Below, piece after piece: positions 6,904 through 13,338 of a stretch of 43,695 bases of DNA. How positions within the stretch are numbered: position 1 is the stretch's first letter; each line of letters opens with the position of its first letter. A model generated the notes under the pieces. It saw only the letters and a program-made list of their open reading frames with translations. It ran no database searches and was not told the DNA's origin. Location of the stretch: positions 1 to 43,695 of IMG/VR virus record IMGVR_UViG_3300020186_000285; one strand, written 5' to 3'. Source of the stretch: a virus. Made by a program: the position numbers and the translations under genes.

Positions 6904-8982
6904 ATGAATCTTGCCGGCCTGCACGACCGCGAAAGTACCGCCTTGGGTATCATTGGTACGTGGGCACTGGACACGATTGCGCTGCCTGAGAACCCGACGC
7001 CTCCTATCTATGATTCTGCCTATTCTTGGATAACGCGACTCAATTGGGGCTACGGAAGCTCCGGGACGCTACCAATTCCCGCCCGCTATTCCGATTACGT
7101 CCAACGTACAGTCTCTTATGTTGCTGCATCGAAGAATTGCCGCATATGGATAGTAGGCAATGAGCCTTCGCTCCCCCGCGAATGGCCCGACGGACAACCT
7201 ATCTTTCCGTGGCAATATGCCGACGCCTATAGGATTACACGTAATGCAATTCATGCGTTGCCCGGTCACGAGCGCGACGAGGTGCTGATCGCCGTATCGG
7301 GGCCGTGGAATAACGAACTGAAATATCCTGGCAATCCCAACGGCGACTGGATTAAAAACTTTGCCGACGTGATAGGCATCCTGGGTGATGAGTGGGATGG
7401 CGCGTCTCTGCATAGCTATTGTCATGGATACAGCGTAGCATTGGTTACATCGTCTGCGCGGATGCAAGCGCCGTTTCAGAGCAGGCATTATGAATTTCGT
7501 GCCTACCAGGATTACATGGAGGCCATTCCAGCGCAGTACAGGCATAAGTCAATTTATCTGACCGAGGCTAACGGCAATGGCCCCTGGCAAGCCGTTGGGT
7601 TGATGCCTGCCATTTTGAACGAAATCGACAACTGGAATAAATCAGGCGGGCAACCTATCAAGTGCGTCATCTTTTATCGCTTTTCAAAGTATGACGACTT
7701 CTGCGTGGATGGCAAAGCCGACGTACTGAATGAGTATCGCCAAGCCGTCGCCAAAGGCTATCAGTCGCCCGCCATAGGAGAATCCACCGTGACAGAAATC
7801 GTACACTTGCCGACCGTCAGCACAGGCGCGCAAGCCGCGCAGCCGTGGCCACGGCGTGATTGGGACGAACGTCTGACCCAACGCGGCGTGACAGTGGAAA
7901 CGCCACCGCTTGCGCCAGGACAGCAGTTTTGGCGCGTAACGCGTGCGCGCTGGTACAACGAACAGGAAGCTGATTTGCTGGGGCCAGATCGTCACATCAT
8001 GGTTGATGTGCGAGATGGTAGCGGCAAGCGCGTGATAAAGCAGTCGTTGCTGCTGGAATGGCCTGGCGATCACACGCTCATCTATACCGAGCCTAAACAG
8101 GGCGAACAGTACGCGGTGGGGTATGGTATGTCTCCAAGCCTTAATGAATTTAGCATTAGTGTTGATGACGGCCTTGCCCCGTCCGAGAAGGTTAGGGGCA
8201 TCGGCATGGGCGACAAGGGCAATCCAGGCATCCACACATCAACGGGCGTGTTTTTCCAGTTGGCAACGGCGCCGCAAGCCGCTACCCCGCCGCTACCCGC
8301 TACCTTGTGGGTGCGCGTGGTGGCCGCCAATTTGCGCGGCGGCCCTGGCACCGAGTTTGGCATCGTTGATGAGATGCCAATGGGCATGGCGCTTACCGTG
8401 ACCGGCGCGACAGCCGCCCGTGACTGGGTACAGGTGCGCGTGGGAGACCTGAGCGGATGGGTATTGGCCGCGCTGTTGAGCGCGACGCCCGTTGCGGTAA
8501 TGCCCGCGCCCGCGCCAAGCGTGCCCATGCCAACGGGCGACAATTGGGCGCGCTGCATAGCCTTTGTCCTCAAGGCCGAGGGCGGCTTTGCCAACGACAA
8601 AAACGATGCGGGCGGTGCTACGATGAAGGGGATCACCATCGGCACATACACGGCTTGGCGCAAAGCGCAGGGGCAGCCACAGCCGACAGTCGAGGAGTTG
8701 CGGAACATTACCGACGCCGAGGTAGAAGCAATCTACCGCGCCTGGTACTGGCAAGCGTCGGGGGCTGACAAGCTGCCCTGGCCGCTATGCCTTGGCCATT
8801 TCGATCTCGCTGTCAATGGCGGCGTGGCGCGTGCCAAAGAAGCATTGGCGGCGGTGGGGCCGGACTTCGTGCGCTACTGCGCGTGGAGACTCAATTGGTA
8901 TACACGCCTGCCGCAATTCAATTTGTATGGCGTGGCGTGGACTCGGCGCGTAGCGAACTTGATGATGGAGGCTGCAAAGTGA
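6904..8982 (+). CDS. modular lysin: GH-like barrel, SH3, GH108
   Basis: A 692-residue protein with AGAGG ahead of the ATG. Residues ~1-290 resemble a TIM-barrel glycoside hydrolase (WIVGNEPSLP, SLHSYCHGYS, SIYLTEANGNGPW). Residues ~300-455 form a beta-rich module I recall from Chloroflexota proteins (RDWDERLTQRGVTVETPPLA, FWRVTRARWYNEQEADLLG). Residues ~468-525 are a bacterial SH3 domain (VRVVAANLRGGPGTEFGIVD, GWVLAALL). Residues ~548-690 are GH108-type lysozyme with E559 in AEGGFANDKND, then GGATMKGITIGTY and FDLAVNGG. It would cleave peptidoglycan, with SH3 binding the wall. The size and extra barrel are unusual for an endolysin. A virion-associated role is less likely given its place after the holin. 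Confidence 0.8.
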   Translation: MNLAGLHDRESTALGIIGTWALDTIALPENPTPPIYDSAYSWITRLNWGYGSSGTLPIPARYSDYVQRTVSYVAASKNCRIWIVGNEPSLPREWPDGQPIFPWQYADAYRITRNAIHALPGHERDEVLIAVSGPWNNELKYPGNPNGDWIKNFADVIGILGDEWDGASLHSYCHGYSVALVTSSARMQAPFQSRHYEFRAYQDYMEAIPAQYRHKSIYLTEANGNGPWQAVGLMPAILNEIDNWNKSGGQPIKCVIFYRFSKYDDFCVDGKADVLNEYRQAVAKGYQSPAIGESTVTEIVHLPTVSTGAQAAQPWPRRDWDERLTQRGVTVETPPLAPGQQFWRVTRARWYNEQEADLLGPDRHIMVDVRDGSGKRVIKQSLLLEWPGDHTLIYTEPKQGEQYAVGYGMSPSLNEFSISVDDGLAPSEKVRGIGMGDKGNPGIHTSTGVFFQLATAPQAATPPLPATLWVRVVAANLRGGPGTEFGIVDEMPMGMALTVTGATAARDWVQVRVGDLSGWVLAALLSATPVAVMPAPAPSVPMPTGDNWARCIAFVLKAEGGFANDKNDAGGATMKGITIGTYTAWRKAQGQPQPTVEELRNITDAEVEAIYRAWYWQASGADKLPWPLCLGHFDLAVNGGVARAKEALAAVGPDFVRYCAWRLNWYTRLPQFNLYGVAWTRRVANLMMEAAK

Positions 8983-9197
8983 CCGCAACGCGACAACGAG
9001 GAATCCCTGATGCGGCACTGTCAGCCCGACGCAATGCCAGCCTTCCGCGCGAACCCAGGGCGTGCAGTCACAGGTGTCCAGGCGGGAATTTATGTTGTCT
9101 CTGGTCGGACATCAAGCACTCGCTCCACGTTTGCCCTGAACCACTTTGTGATTGCCATAGCCGCCAACGCTATAAGAAGGTCGCATGCTATGATTGA
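8979..9197 (+). CDS. Cys/His-rich microprotein, paralogue of 3418-3621
   Basis: A 72-residue protein from a GTG start overlapping the lysin stop (GTGA). An arginine-rich N-terminus precedes CSHRCPGGNLCCLW, then KHSLHVCPEPLCDCHSRQRY. The HSLHxC-x4-CxCHS-RY core repeats that of the microprotein at 3418-3621, so the two are paralogues. Likely a zinc-binding knuckle. Function unknown. The recurrence in two operons argues for a regulatory or nucleic-acid-binding role rather than a lysis role. Confidence 0.55.
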   Translation: MTATRQRGIPDAALSARRNASLPREPRACSHRCPGGNLCCLWSDIKHSLHVCPEPLCDCHSRQRYKKVACYD

Positions 9198-9441
9198 GAC
9201 CCTCGAAATCTACGAGACCGGCAACTTGAGCCTGTCTGACCCGAACCCAACCGCCAAATTACACCTCTCGCCAGGTGGATACGTCGGCGTGAGTTTGCCA
9301 CGCTATCACCAGTGGCAGCCACAAGCCGATATAACAGCATACGAACTTGCGTTGTGTACGCCCATTATCGCCGGAAATTGGGTGTATGGCGTCCAGGGAT
9401 TGCCTGTTGAAGCGCGGAGACATTTTAGAGAGACACCATGA
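9190..9441 (+). CDS. small protein, unknown function
   Basis: An 83-residue protein starting MIETLEIYETGNLSLSDPNP, with a beta-rich look (KLHLSPGGYVGVSLPRYHQW). The ATG overlaps the previous stop by 8 bp and its own stop overlaps the next ATG. No signal peptide or membrane span. No family recognised. Confidence 0.5.
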   Translation: MIETLEIYETGNLSLSDPNPTAKLHLSPGGYVGVSLPRYHQWQPQADITAYELALCTPIIAGNWVYGVQGLPVEARRHFRETP

Positions 9442-9620
9442 CAGCCCGCCTCCTTTTCCTGCTCACCGTCACCCTAGCCGCGTGCAGCTATCCGTACCCA
9501 GCGCCGCCCGTCAACCGGCATCTTTCGCCAATCGAGCCGCGTGAGCTACTCGATGTGCATAGCTGCGAGCCGTACAAAAGTTTGCGTTGCAAGTTGGCAG
9601 AATTTTGGAGACCACTTTGA
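9438..9620 (+). CDS. small lipoprotein
   Basis: A 60-residue protein. The N-terminus MTARLLFLLTVTLAAC is a short signal peptide ending in a lipobox (L-A-A-C), so lipidation of Cys16 is expected. The mature part is proline-rich (SYPYPAPPVNRH) with two more cysteines. Small lipoproteins beside a lysin are often outer spanin subunits, but no matching inner spanin is evident and the inferred host may lack an outer membrane. A surface-exposed accessory protein is the safer description. Confidence 0.6.
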   Translation: MTARLLFLLTVTLAACSYPYPAPPVNRHLSPIEPRELLDVHSCEPYKSLRCKLAEFWRPL

Positions 9621-9832
9621 AACCAACCATCCTTGTCGCGCTGCTGCTACTCGCCTTGCTGCTGTCCGCGCCGCGTGAGGTGGCTGCCGCGCCCATAGGC
9701 AACCCCGACGTGAATTGCGAAGTGTGGGCGGTAGTGTCGCCGTGGATAGTCACGCGCTGCGAGTCGGAGGACACCGGCGAAGTCTGTTTCCAGAGTTCTA
9801 GTGGCATGTTTCAATGCCGCTTGGATTGGTGA
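9617..9832 (+). CDS. small secreted cysteine-containing protein
   Basis: A 71-residue protein from a TTG start (TTGA overlap with the previous stop) with GGAG seven bases upstream. The signal peptide is clear (ILVALLLLALLLSA, then AAA). The mature part, about 45 residues, carries four cysteines (VNCEVW, VTRCES, EVCFQ, FQCRLDW) that could form two disulfides. A start further upstream at 9587 is possible but lacks an SD. Likely acts outside the membrane; role unknown. Confidence 0.55.
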   Translation: MKPTILVALLLLALLLSAPREVAAAPIGNPDVNCEVWAVVSPWIVTRCESEDTGEVCFQSSSGMFQCRLDW

Positions 9833-9836
9833 GCCC

Positions 9837-9950
9837 TTGAACGCCGTCCTCATCACCGTCTCCGTGTTCGCGCTCGTGCTGCTGCTCTTTGGCATGGCCG
9901 TCGGCGTCGGCAAGTGGCTGGCGTGGAGGGGCAGGTACTTTAACAACTGA
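9837..9950 (+). CDS. 37-residue membrane microprotein
   Basis: A TTG-initiated frame of 37 residues, MNAVLITVSVFALVLLLFGM then KWLAWRGRYFNN. It has one transmembrane helix and a short positively charged C-terminus. It lies four bases after the previous stop in the same run of coupled lysis genes. TTG starts are used repeatedly here, which supports it. Could be an antiholin or pinholin-like peptide; this is inferred only from size and place. Confidence 0.4.
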   Translation: MNAVLITVSVFALVLLLFGMAVGVGKWLAWRGRYFNN

Positions 9951-9957
9951 ATCGGTT

Positions 9958-10335
9958 TTACTCGGCGCGCTTTTGTCGGCGTTTGAACTGTGCCAGCGGG
10001 CGCAACGCCTCGACAGTCTCGCGCTTGAATACAAAGCTAGTGCCGCGCTTGGCATCGGGCGTAAGCGTCTTGGCGACGTAGATTTGATGCTTGACCCACG
10101 CCAAGCTCACGTTGAGGCTTGCGGCCACTTCTTTGGCCGTCATCGCCTCGGACTGATAGGCCTCTTTAAAACGGTCGAGTGTGGCTTGCAGGAAGGTCAG
10201 GTCGCCGTTGAAATTGCCGTCCGCCGCCAGATGTTTCATATCGTAAATGTGGTAGGTGAGCGTGGCACGCGCCACGCCCAGATAGGCAGCGGCCTCGGCG
10301 GTACTGTAAAGATTACCTTTGTCGGTTTGTATCAT
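9958..10335 (-). CDS. double helix-turn-helix regulator, autoregulated
   Basis: A 125-residue protein starting MIQTDKGNLYSTAEAAAYLG. Two successive excisionase/MerR-like HTH units are visible: STAEAAAYLGVARATLTYHI and TAKEVAASLNVSLAWVKHQI. Each is followed by a short wing and helix. The tail is basic (LAQFKRRQKRAE). SD AAAGGAG lies 8 bases before the ATG. The promoter (TTGACA, 17 bp, TATCAT) lies directly upstream, and its -10 and the start codon sit in the two arms of a perfect 12-bp inverted repeat, so it most likely represses itself. A half-site (GTATCAT) also occurs at 11066 in the divergent late-region control DNA. Candidate switch protein of the late region. Confidence 0.75.
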   Translation of the reverse strand: MIQTDKGNLYSTAEAAAYLGVARATLTYHIYDMKHLAADGNFNGDLTFLQATLDRFKEAYQSEAMTAKEVAASLNVSLAWVKHQIYVAKTLTPDAKRGTSFVFKRETVEALRPLAQFKRRQKRAE

Positions 10336-10369
10336 GGCTGCACTCCTTTCGGATATACAGCCATGATAC
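10329..10369 (-). promoter_or_regulatory. perfect 12-bp inverted-repeat operator
   Basis: GTATCATGGCTG at 10329-10340 and its exact reverse complement CAGCCATGATAC at 10358-10369 are separated by 17 bases. One arm contains the -10 hexamer of the minus-strand promoter and the other contains the start codon of the regulator. The spacer holds its SD. A protein bound to both arms would block transcription start. The left part of the promoter-proximal arm precedes the expected start site, so an RNA hairpin is less likely than a DNA operator. Confidence 0.65.
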
Positions 10370-10391
10370 GGCATAGCGGCAAAAGTGTCAA
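10363..10391 (-). promoter_or_regulatory. sigma-70 promoter of the 9958 regulator
   Basis: On the minus strand TTGACA (10391-10386), a 17-bp spacer, and TATCAT (10368-10363). The -35 is perfect and the -10 matches 5 of 6. The transcript would start about 6-7 bases downstream, giving a ~25-nt leader with the SD. Confidence 0.75.
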
Positions 10392-10411
10392 GAGTAGTTC
10401 AGGCAGCGGCG

Positions 10412-10663
10412 TCACCTTGCGAGCTTCTTGACTTCGCTAGTTGGCGTTGGGCCAACTAGCTTGATGCAATGGCCGCTGACGGTGATGCGGCCAAGCCGCA
10501 CCAGACTATCAAGCAGCGACTGGTACGTTTCGAGGCGCATACCCGCCCCGCTGAGTGCGGCATAGACAACGCCGCTTGGCGCTCCCAGCGGCCCGGCAAT
10601 GCGGGCCGCATCCTCAATACACTCTACGGCCAAGCGAATGGCGGCAAGTTGTTGCTCATTCAT
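10412..10663 (-). CDS. small protein, unknown function
   Basis: An 83-residue protein starting MNEQQLAAIRLAVECIEDAA, continuing GAPSGVVYAALSGAG and LDSLVRLGRITVSGHCIKLV. The C-terminal half has the look of a winged-helix fragment (two helices then a beta hairpin), consistent with a small DNA-binding protein. I recall similar short phage proteins without known function. It lies between the HNH gene and the double-HTH regulator, on the same strand. Confidence 0.5.
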   Translation of the reverse strand: MNEQQLAAIRLAVECIEDAARIAGPLGAPSGVVYAALSGAGMRLETYQSLLDSLVRLGRITVSGHCIKLVGPTPTSEVKKLAR

Positions 10664-10676
10664 AATTTATATGGCC

Positions 10677-11003
10677 TCAATTTTTCTTCTGGCTGTTATG
10701 GCGGCCAGAGCGCACGCAATACTTCATGTTCTCGGCCTGCGACTCGGCCTTGAGGTGATTCGGGTTGGCGCAACTTTCGTTGTTGCACTGGTGCCCGATG
10801 ACCATGCCCGCCGCCACCGGCCCGACGAAGAGAAGATAACCGGCCTTGTGTGCGCTGATCGCCTTGCCGCCCAGCTTGAACTTGCCGTAGCCTCTACCCT
10901 GGCCGTGCTTGGCTCCCGTCCATGTCCAACAACCGTCGGCGTTGGTGGGGAAGTCAATCTTGGCGGTGAAGCGGATGCGGTCGGCGGTCGTGTAGGTGTT
11001 CAT
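10677..11003 (-). CDS. HNH endonuclease, homing type
   Basis: A 108-residue protein with the HNH_3 layout: DGCWTWTGAKHGQGRGYGKF, then AHKAGYLLF, then GHQCNNESCANPNHLKAESQ. The metal-finger histidine lies in VIGHQC, and the NPNHL motif supplies the second half. SD AAGGAC precedes the ATG. Such free-standing HNH proteins nick or cut DNA and often act as homing endonucleases. It is in reverse orientation between lysis and packaging modules. No intron is visible beside it. It could also assist packaging, as HNH proteins near terminases do, although its orientation argues against that. Confidence 0.8.
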   Translation of the reverse strand: MNTYTTADRIRFTAKIDFPTNADGCWTWTGAKHGQGRGYGKFKLGGKAISAHKAGYLLFVGPVAAGMVIGHQCNNESCANPNHLKAESQAENMKYCVRSGRHNSQKKN

Positions 11004-11155
11004 GGGTCAGGTGTCCTTTTGGGTGGTTTCGCTCTTTCAAGCTCATCATAATTATGCACTCATTGTATCATAGAGTGGCAAGAATGTATATAGTATTTAG
11101 ACGAGTATTTAGACGAGTATTGCAACGGGAGTTGCAGCTAGGAAATGGGTAAAAC
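11004..11155. promoter_or_regulatory. divergent control region with direct and inverted repeats
   Basis: An AT-rich gap between the minus HNH gene and the plus packaging operon. Visible are: a 12-bp direct repeat GTATTTAGACGA twice (11093-11104, 11105-11116) with a third partial copy; the palindrome TGCAAC-GGGA-GTTGCA (11121-11136); and GTATCAT (11066-11072), a half-site of the 10329 operator. Plausible weak promoters are TTGTAT/TATATA (11063/11087, plus) and TATACA/TACAAT (minus). It probably starts the large plus-strand operon. Confidence 0.5.
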
Positions 11156-11419
11156 ATGACAGACTGGCGTAATCGCATCATCGAAGTGAGCGCCATGCGC
11201 CCGATTGCCACCAGCGCACGGCTCGCCGCTGTGCCCTTTGCCAATGCGAAAGTGGCACTCGGCACAGTCACGCCAGGCTTTAATCGGGCGACGATGGGTA
11301 CTTTGTTTCGGATGGGTAATGATACGTCAATTGAAATGCCAAATGATGACATTTTTCAATTTTTAGGAACGGAAGATTTAGACGAACTGCTAGCATCGAT
11401 AGAGGGAAACGATGGATAA
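11156..11419 (+). CDS. small protein, unknown function
   Basis: An 87-residue protein starting MTDWRNRIIEVSAMRPIATS, ending in an acidic tail (TEDLDELLASIEGNDG). It is the first gene of the plus operon and overlaps the next start by 8 bp. The DWRNRI opening recalls phage proteins that precede ParB-methyltransferase genes. No catalytic motif. Function unknown. Confidence 0.55.
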   Translation: MTDWRNRIIEVSAMRPIATSARLAAVPFANAKVALGTVTPGFNRATMGTLFRMGNDTSIEMPNDDIFQFLGTEDLDELLASIEGNDG

Positions 11420-12599
11420 TCGAATTAGCACAATCGGCGACTTGATACACGACCGCAGCAACCCGCGCAAGCACAATCCGCGCAACATCAAGGTGATTGT
11501 GGATAGCTTGCACGATGTGGGATTTGCGCGCTCGATTGTGATTGATGAAGATAACAATATCCTGGCCGGAAACGGCGTCACCGAGGCGGCTATGCTGGCG
11601 GGCATTGAAAAGGTGATCGAGGTAGAGGCTGACGGCAATACTATCATTGCGGTGCGGCGTCGAGGCCTGACTGATGAGCAAAAGCAACGGCTCAAATACT
11701 TTGATAATCTTAGCGGGGAATTAGCCGATTGGGACACCGAGCAACTCCTAGCCGACATGCAAGCGGGGCTTGACCTGTCGGGCATGTTTCGCGAGGACGA
11801 GCTAGACGCGCTGCTGGCAGAGTTGCAGCCGGAGCCTGTGACCGACGCGGGCGCGCAGGTGGATAAGGCAGACGAGTTGCGCCAAAAGTGGGGCGTTGAG
11901 TTGGGCCAAATGTGGCAACTTGGCGAGCATCGGCTGATCTGCGGCGATTGCACCGACGCGGCGGTCGTGGCGCGGGTCATGGGCGGCGAGAGGGCATCGC
12001 TCGCATGGTTTGACCCTCCCTTTGGCATCGATTTGATACCGCAGCGCGGATTAACTAAACGCATCCAGGGCGACGGCAACGCAGATGCTCAAGCATTGTG
12101 GGCGGCGTTTCTTCCTTTGCTATACAGTAACCTAACCGAAACGGCGCATGTGTTCCTGTGCCAAGGATGGACAGAGTTTGATTGGACGCTTCCGTTAATA
12201 CGCGAGTGGTTCACGCTCAAATCAAAAGTGGTGTGGAATAAAAACGTATGGGGCATTGGCTACTACACGCGCCCCAAGCATGAGGACATTATCTATTGTT
12301 GGAAAGGCGAACCCAAGCCCATTGCCGCGCCTGTTGCGGACGTGTGGGATGTGGCAAGGGAAAGCGCACCCGACCACGCGGCAGAGAAGCCGCCTCAACT
12401 ATCTGCCAATGCTATTGACCACTTCTCGCATAAGGCCGACGTCGTGGTTGATTGGTTCAGTGGCGTAGGTGGGTCAACCATTGCCTGCGAAGGTCTGGGG
12501 CGACGGTGTAGGTCTATTGAAATTGATGCCGGATTTGTTGCGATAACTTTGCAACGCTTTGCTGACAGCACAAACAAAACGCCTGTGTTAGTGGACTAA
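11412..12599 (+). CDS. ParB-like nuclease domain fused to DNA methyltransferase
   Basis: A 395-residue protein. Residues ~1-90 are a ParB/Srx-like domain (SNPRKHNPRNIKVIVDSLHD, AGNGVTEAAMLAGIEKVIEV). Residues ~150-395 are a beta-class DNA methyltransferase with GQMWQLGEHRLICGDC, the catalytic DPPFG at 201-205, and the SAM motif near 347 reading DWFSGVGGST instead of the usual DPFxGSGTT. The fusion is common in phages and usually lies near the terminase, as here. Expected to methylate adenine or cytosine amino groups in DNA; the ParB part may recognise the site. The altered SAM loop may lower or change activity. Confidence 0.8.
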   Translation: MDNRISTIGDLIHDRSNPRKHNPRNIKVIVDSLHDVGFARSIVIDEDNNILAGNGVTEAAMLAGIEKVIEVEADGNTIIAVRRRGLTDEQKQRLKYFDNLSGELADWDTEQLLADMQAGLDLSGMFREDELDALLAELQPEPVTDAGAQVDKADELRQKWGVELGQMWQLGEHRLICGDCTDAAVVARVMGGERASLAWFDPPFGIDLIPQRGLTKRIQGDGNADAQALWAAFLPLLYSNLTETAHVFLCQGWTEFDWTLPLIREWFTLKSKVVWNKNVWGIGYYTRPKHEDIIYCWKGEPKPIAAPVADVWDVARESAPDHAAEKPPQLSANAIDHFSHKADVVVDWFSGVGGSTIACEGLGRRCRSIEIDAGFVAITLQRFADSTNKTPVLVD

Positions 12600-12619
12600 T
12601 AAATTGGATATTTTGCGCG

Positions 12620-12820
12620 ATGGTAGATGTTTATTACCAACTCAAGGCGCGTAACGGCTATACCCAAGAGCAGATACAGCGCAAGCGTTTAAGTCTGGAA
12701 GGCGTGCTAGTACCTGTAACGGCACGGTGGAATGAAGAGATGATGCAGATGGTAGGCTTTCGACAAGTTGACTGTTTCTGGCGTTGGATGAACTTCGCCG
12801 GATGGGTAGCAGTCAAGTAA
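12620..12820 (+). pseudogene. C-terminal remnant of a CmoA-like methyltransferase
   Basis: A 66-residue frame, MVDVYYQLKARNGYTQEQIQ, then SLEGVLVPVTARWN and FRQVDCFWRWMNFAGWVAVK. The arrangement of RNGYTxxxIxxKRxxLExVLxPxTxxxN and a terminal FWRWxNFAGWxAxK matches my recollection of the C-terminal end of CmoA-type SAM methyltransferases. The SAM-binding Rossmann part is missing and no SD precedes the ATG. A decayed or truncated gene is therefore likeliest; an independent short protein is possible. Confidence 0.5.
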
Positions 12821-12843
12821 TTAGAGGATGTGTCTAGCGACGA

Positions 12844-13338
12844 ATGCCAGATGAAAACCAAGCCTGGAGAAGACGCAAAACGGAGACAATCGCCGCCTTT
12901 GCAGCGTTTCAACTCTATCTTGAGCATGGCAGCATTGACGCCGCGTGGCGCGCGACAAAGCAGGGACAAACCAGCCACGCCAAACGCGCGCCCGGCCAGT
13001 GGGCAAAATGGAGCGTCAAGCACGAATGGGTCGCCCGCGCGGCTGCCTACGCCGACATGCTTGCCGAGCAAGATCGCGTTGCCTACGAAACCGAGCGACG
13101 ACAGGACAAGATTGACCGCGTTCGGTTGCTCAAGGGCTATCGCGGCAAGCTAACGCAAGCCCTGACGCGGCTTGCCCCTGAGACGGCGGACTGGCAAGCG
13201 GTCACGTCTGGGCTGAGGATGGTGATGAATGAGTTACGCAGTGAGTATGACGACCAGCCGAAAGCTAAGTTGGATGTAGAACATAGCGGCGAAATTGGTA
13301 CGCGTATAATCGAAGGGCCGAATCCAAATGTCCGTTGA
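12844..13338 (+). CDS. terminase small subunit
   Basis: A 164-residue protein. The N-terminal half is an HTH-like DNA-recognition domain: FAAFQLYLEHGSIDAAWRAT, then QWAKWSVKHEWVARAAAYAD. This is the typical small-terminase pattern, followed by a charged coiled helix (TERRQDKIDRVRLLKGYRGK). It overlaps the large subunit by 11 bp. It would recognise the packaging site and recruit the large subunit. No cos or pac site was identified. Confidence 0.75.
   Translation: MPDENQAWRRRKTETIAAFAAFQLYLEHGSIDAAWRATKQGQTSHAKRAPGQWAKWSVKHEWVARAAAYADMLAEQDRVAYETERRQDKIDRVRLLKGYRGKLTQALTRLAPETADWQAVTSGLRMVMNELRSEYDDQPKAKLDVEHSGEIGTRIIEGPNPNVR

Noticed and set aside
9958-10431. Long plus-strand frame opposite the double-HTH regulator
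   Set aside because: The minus frame has SD, promoter and two clear HTH units; the plus frame has none.
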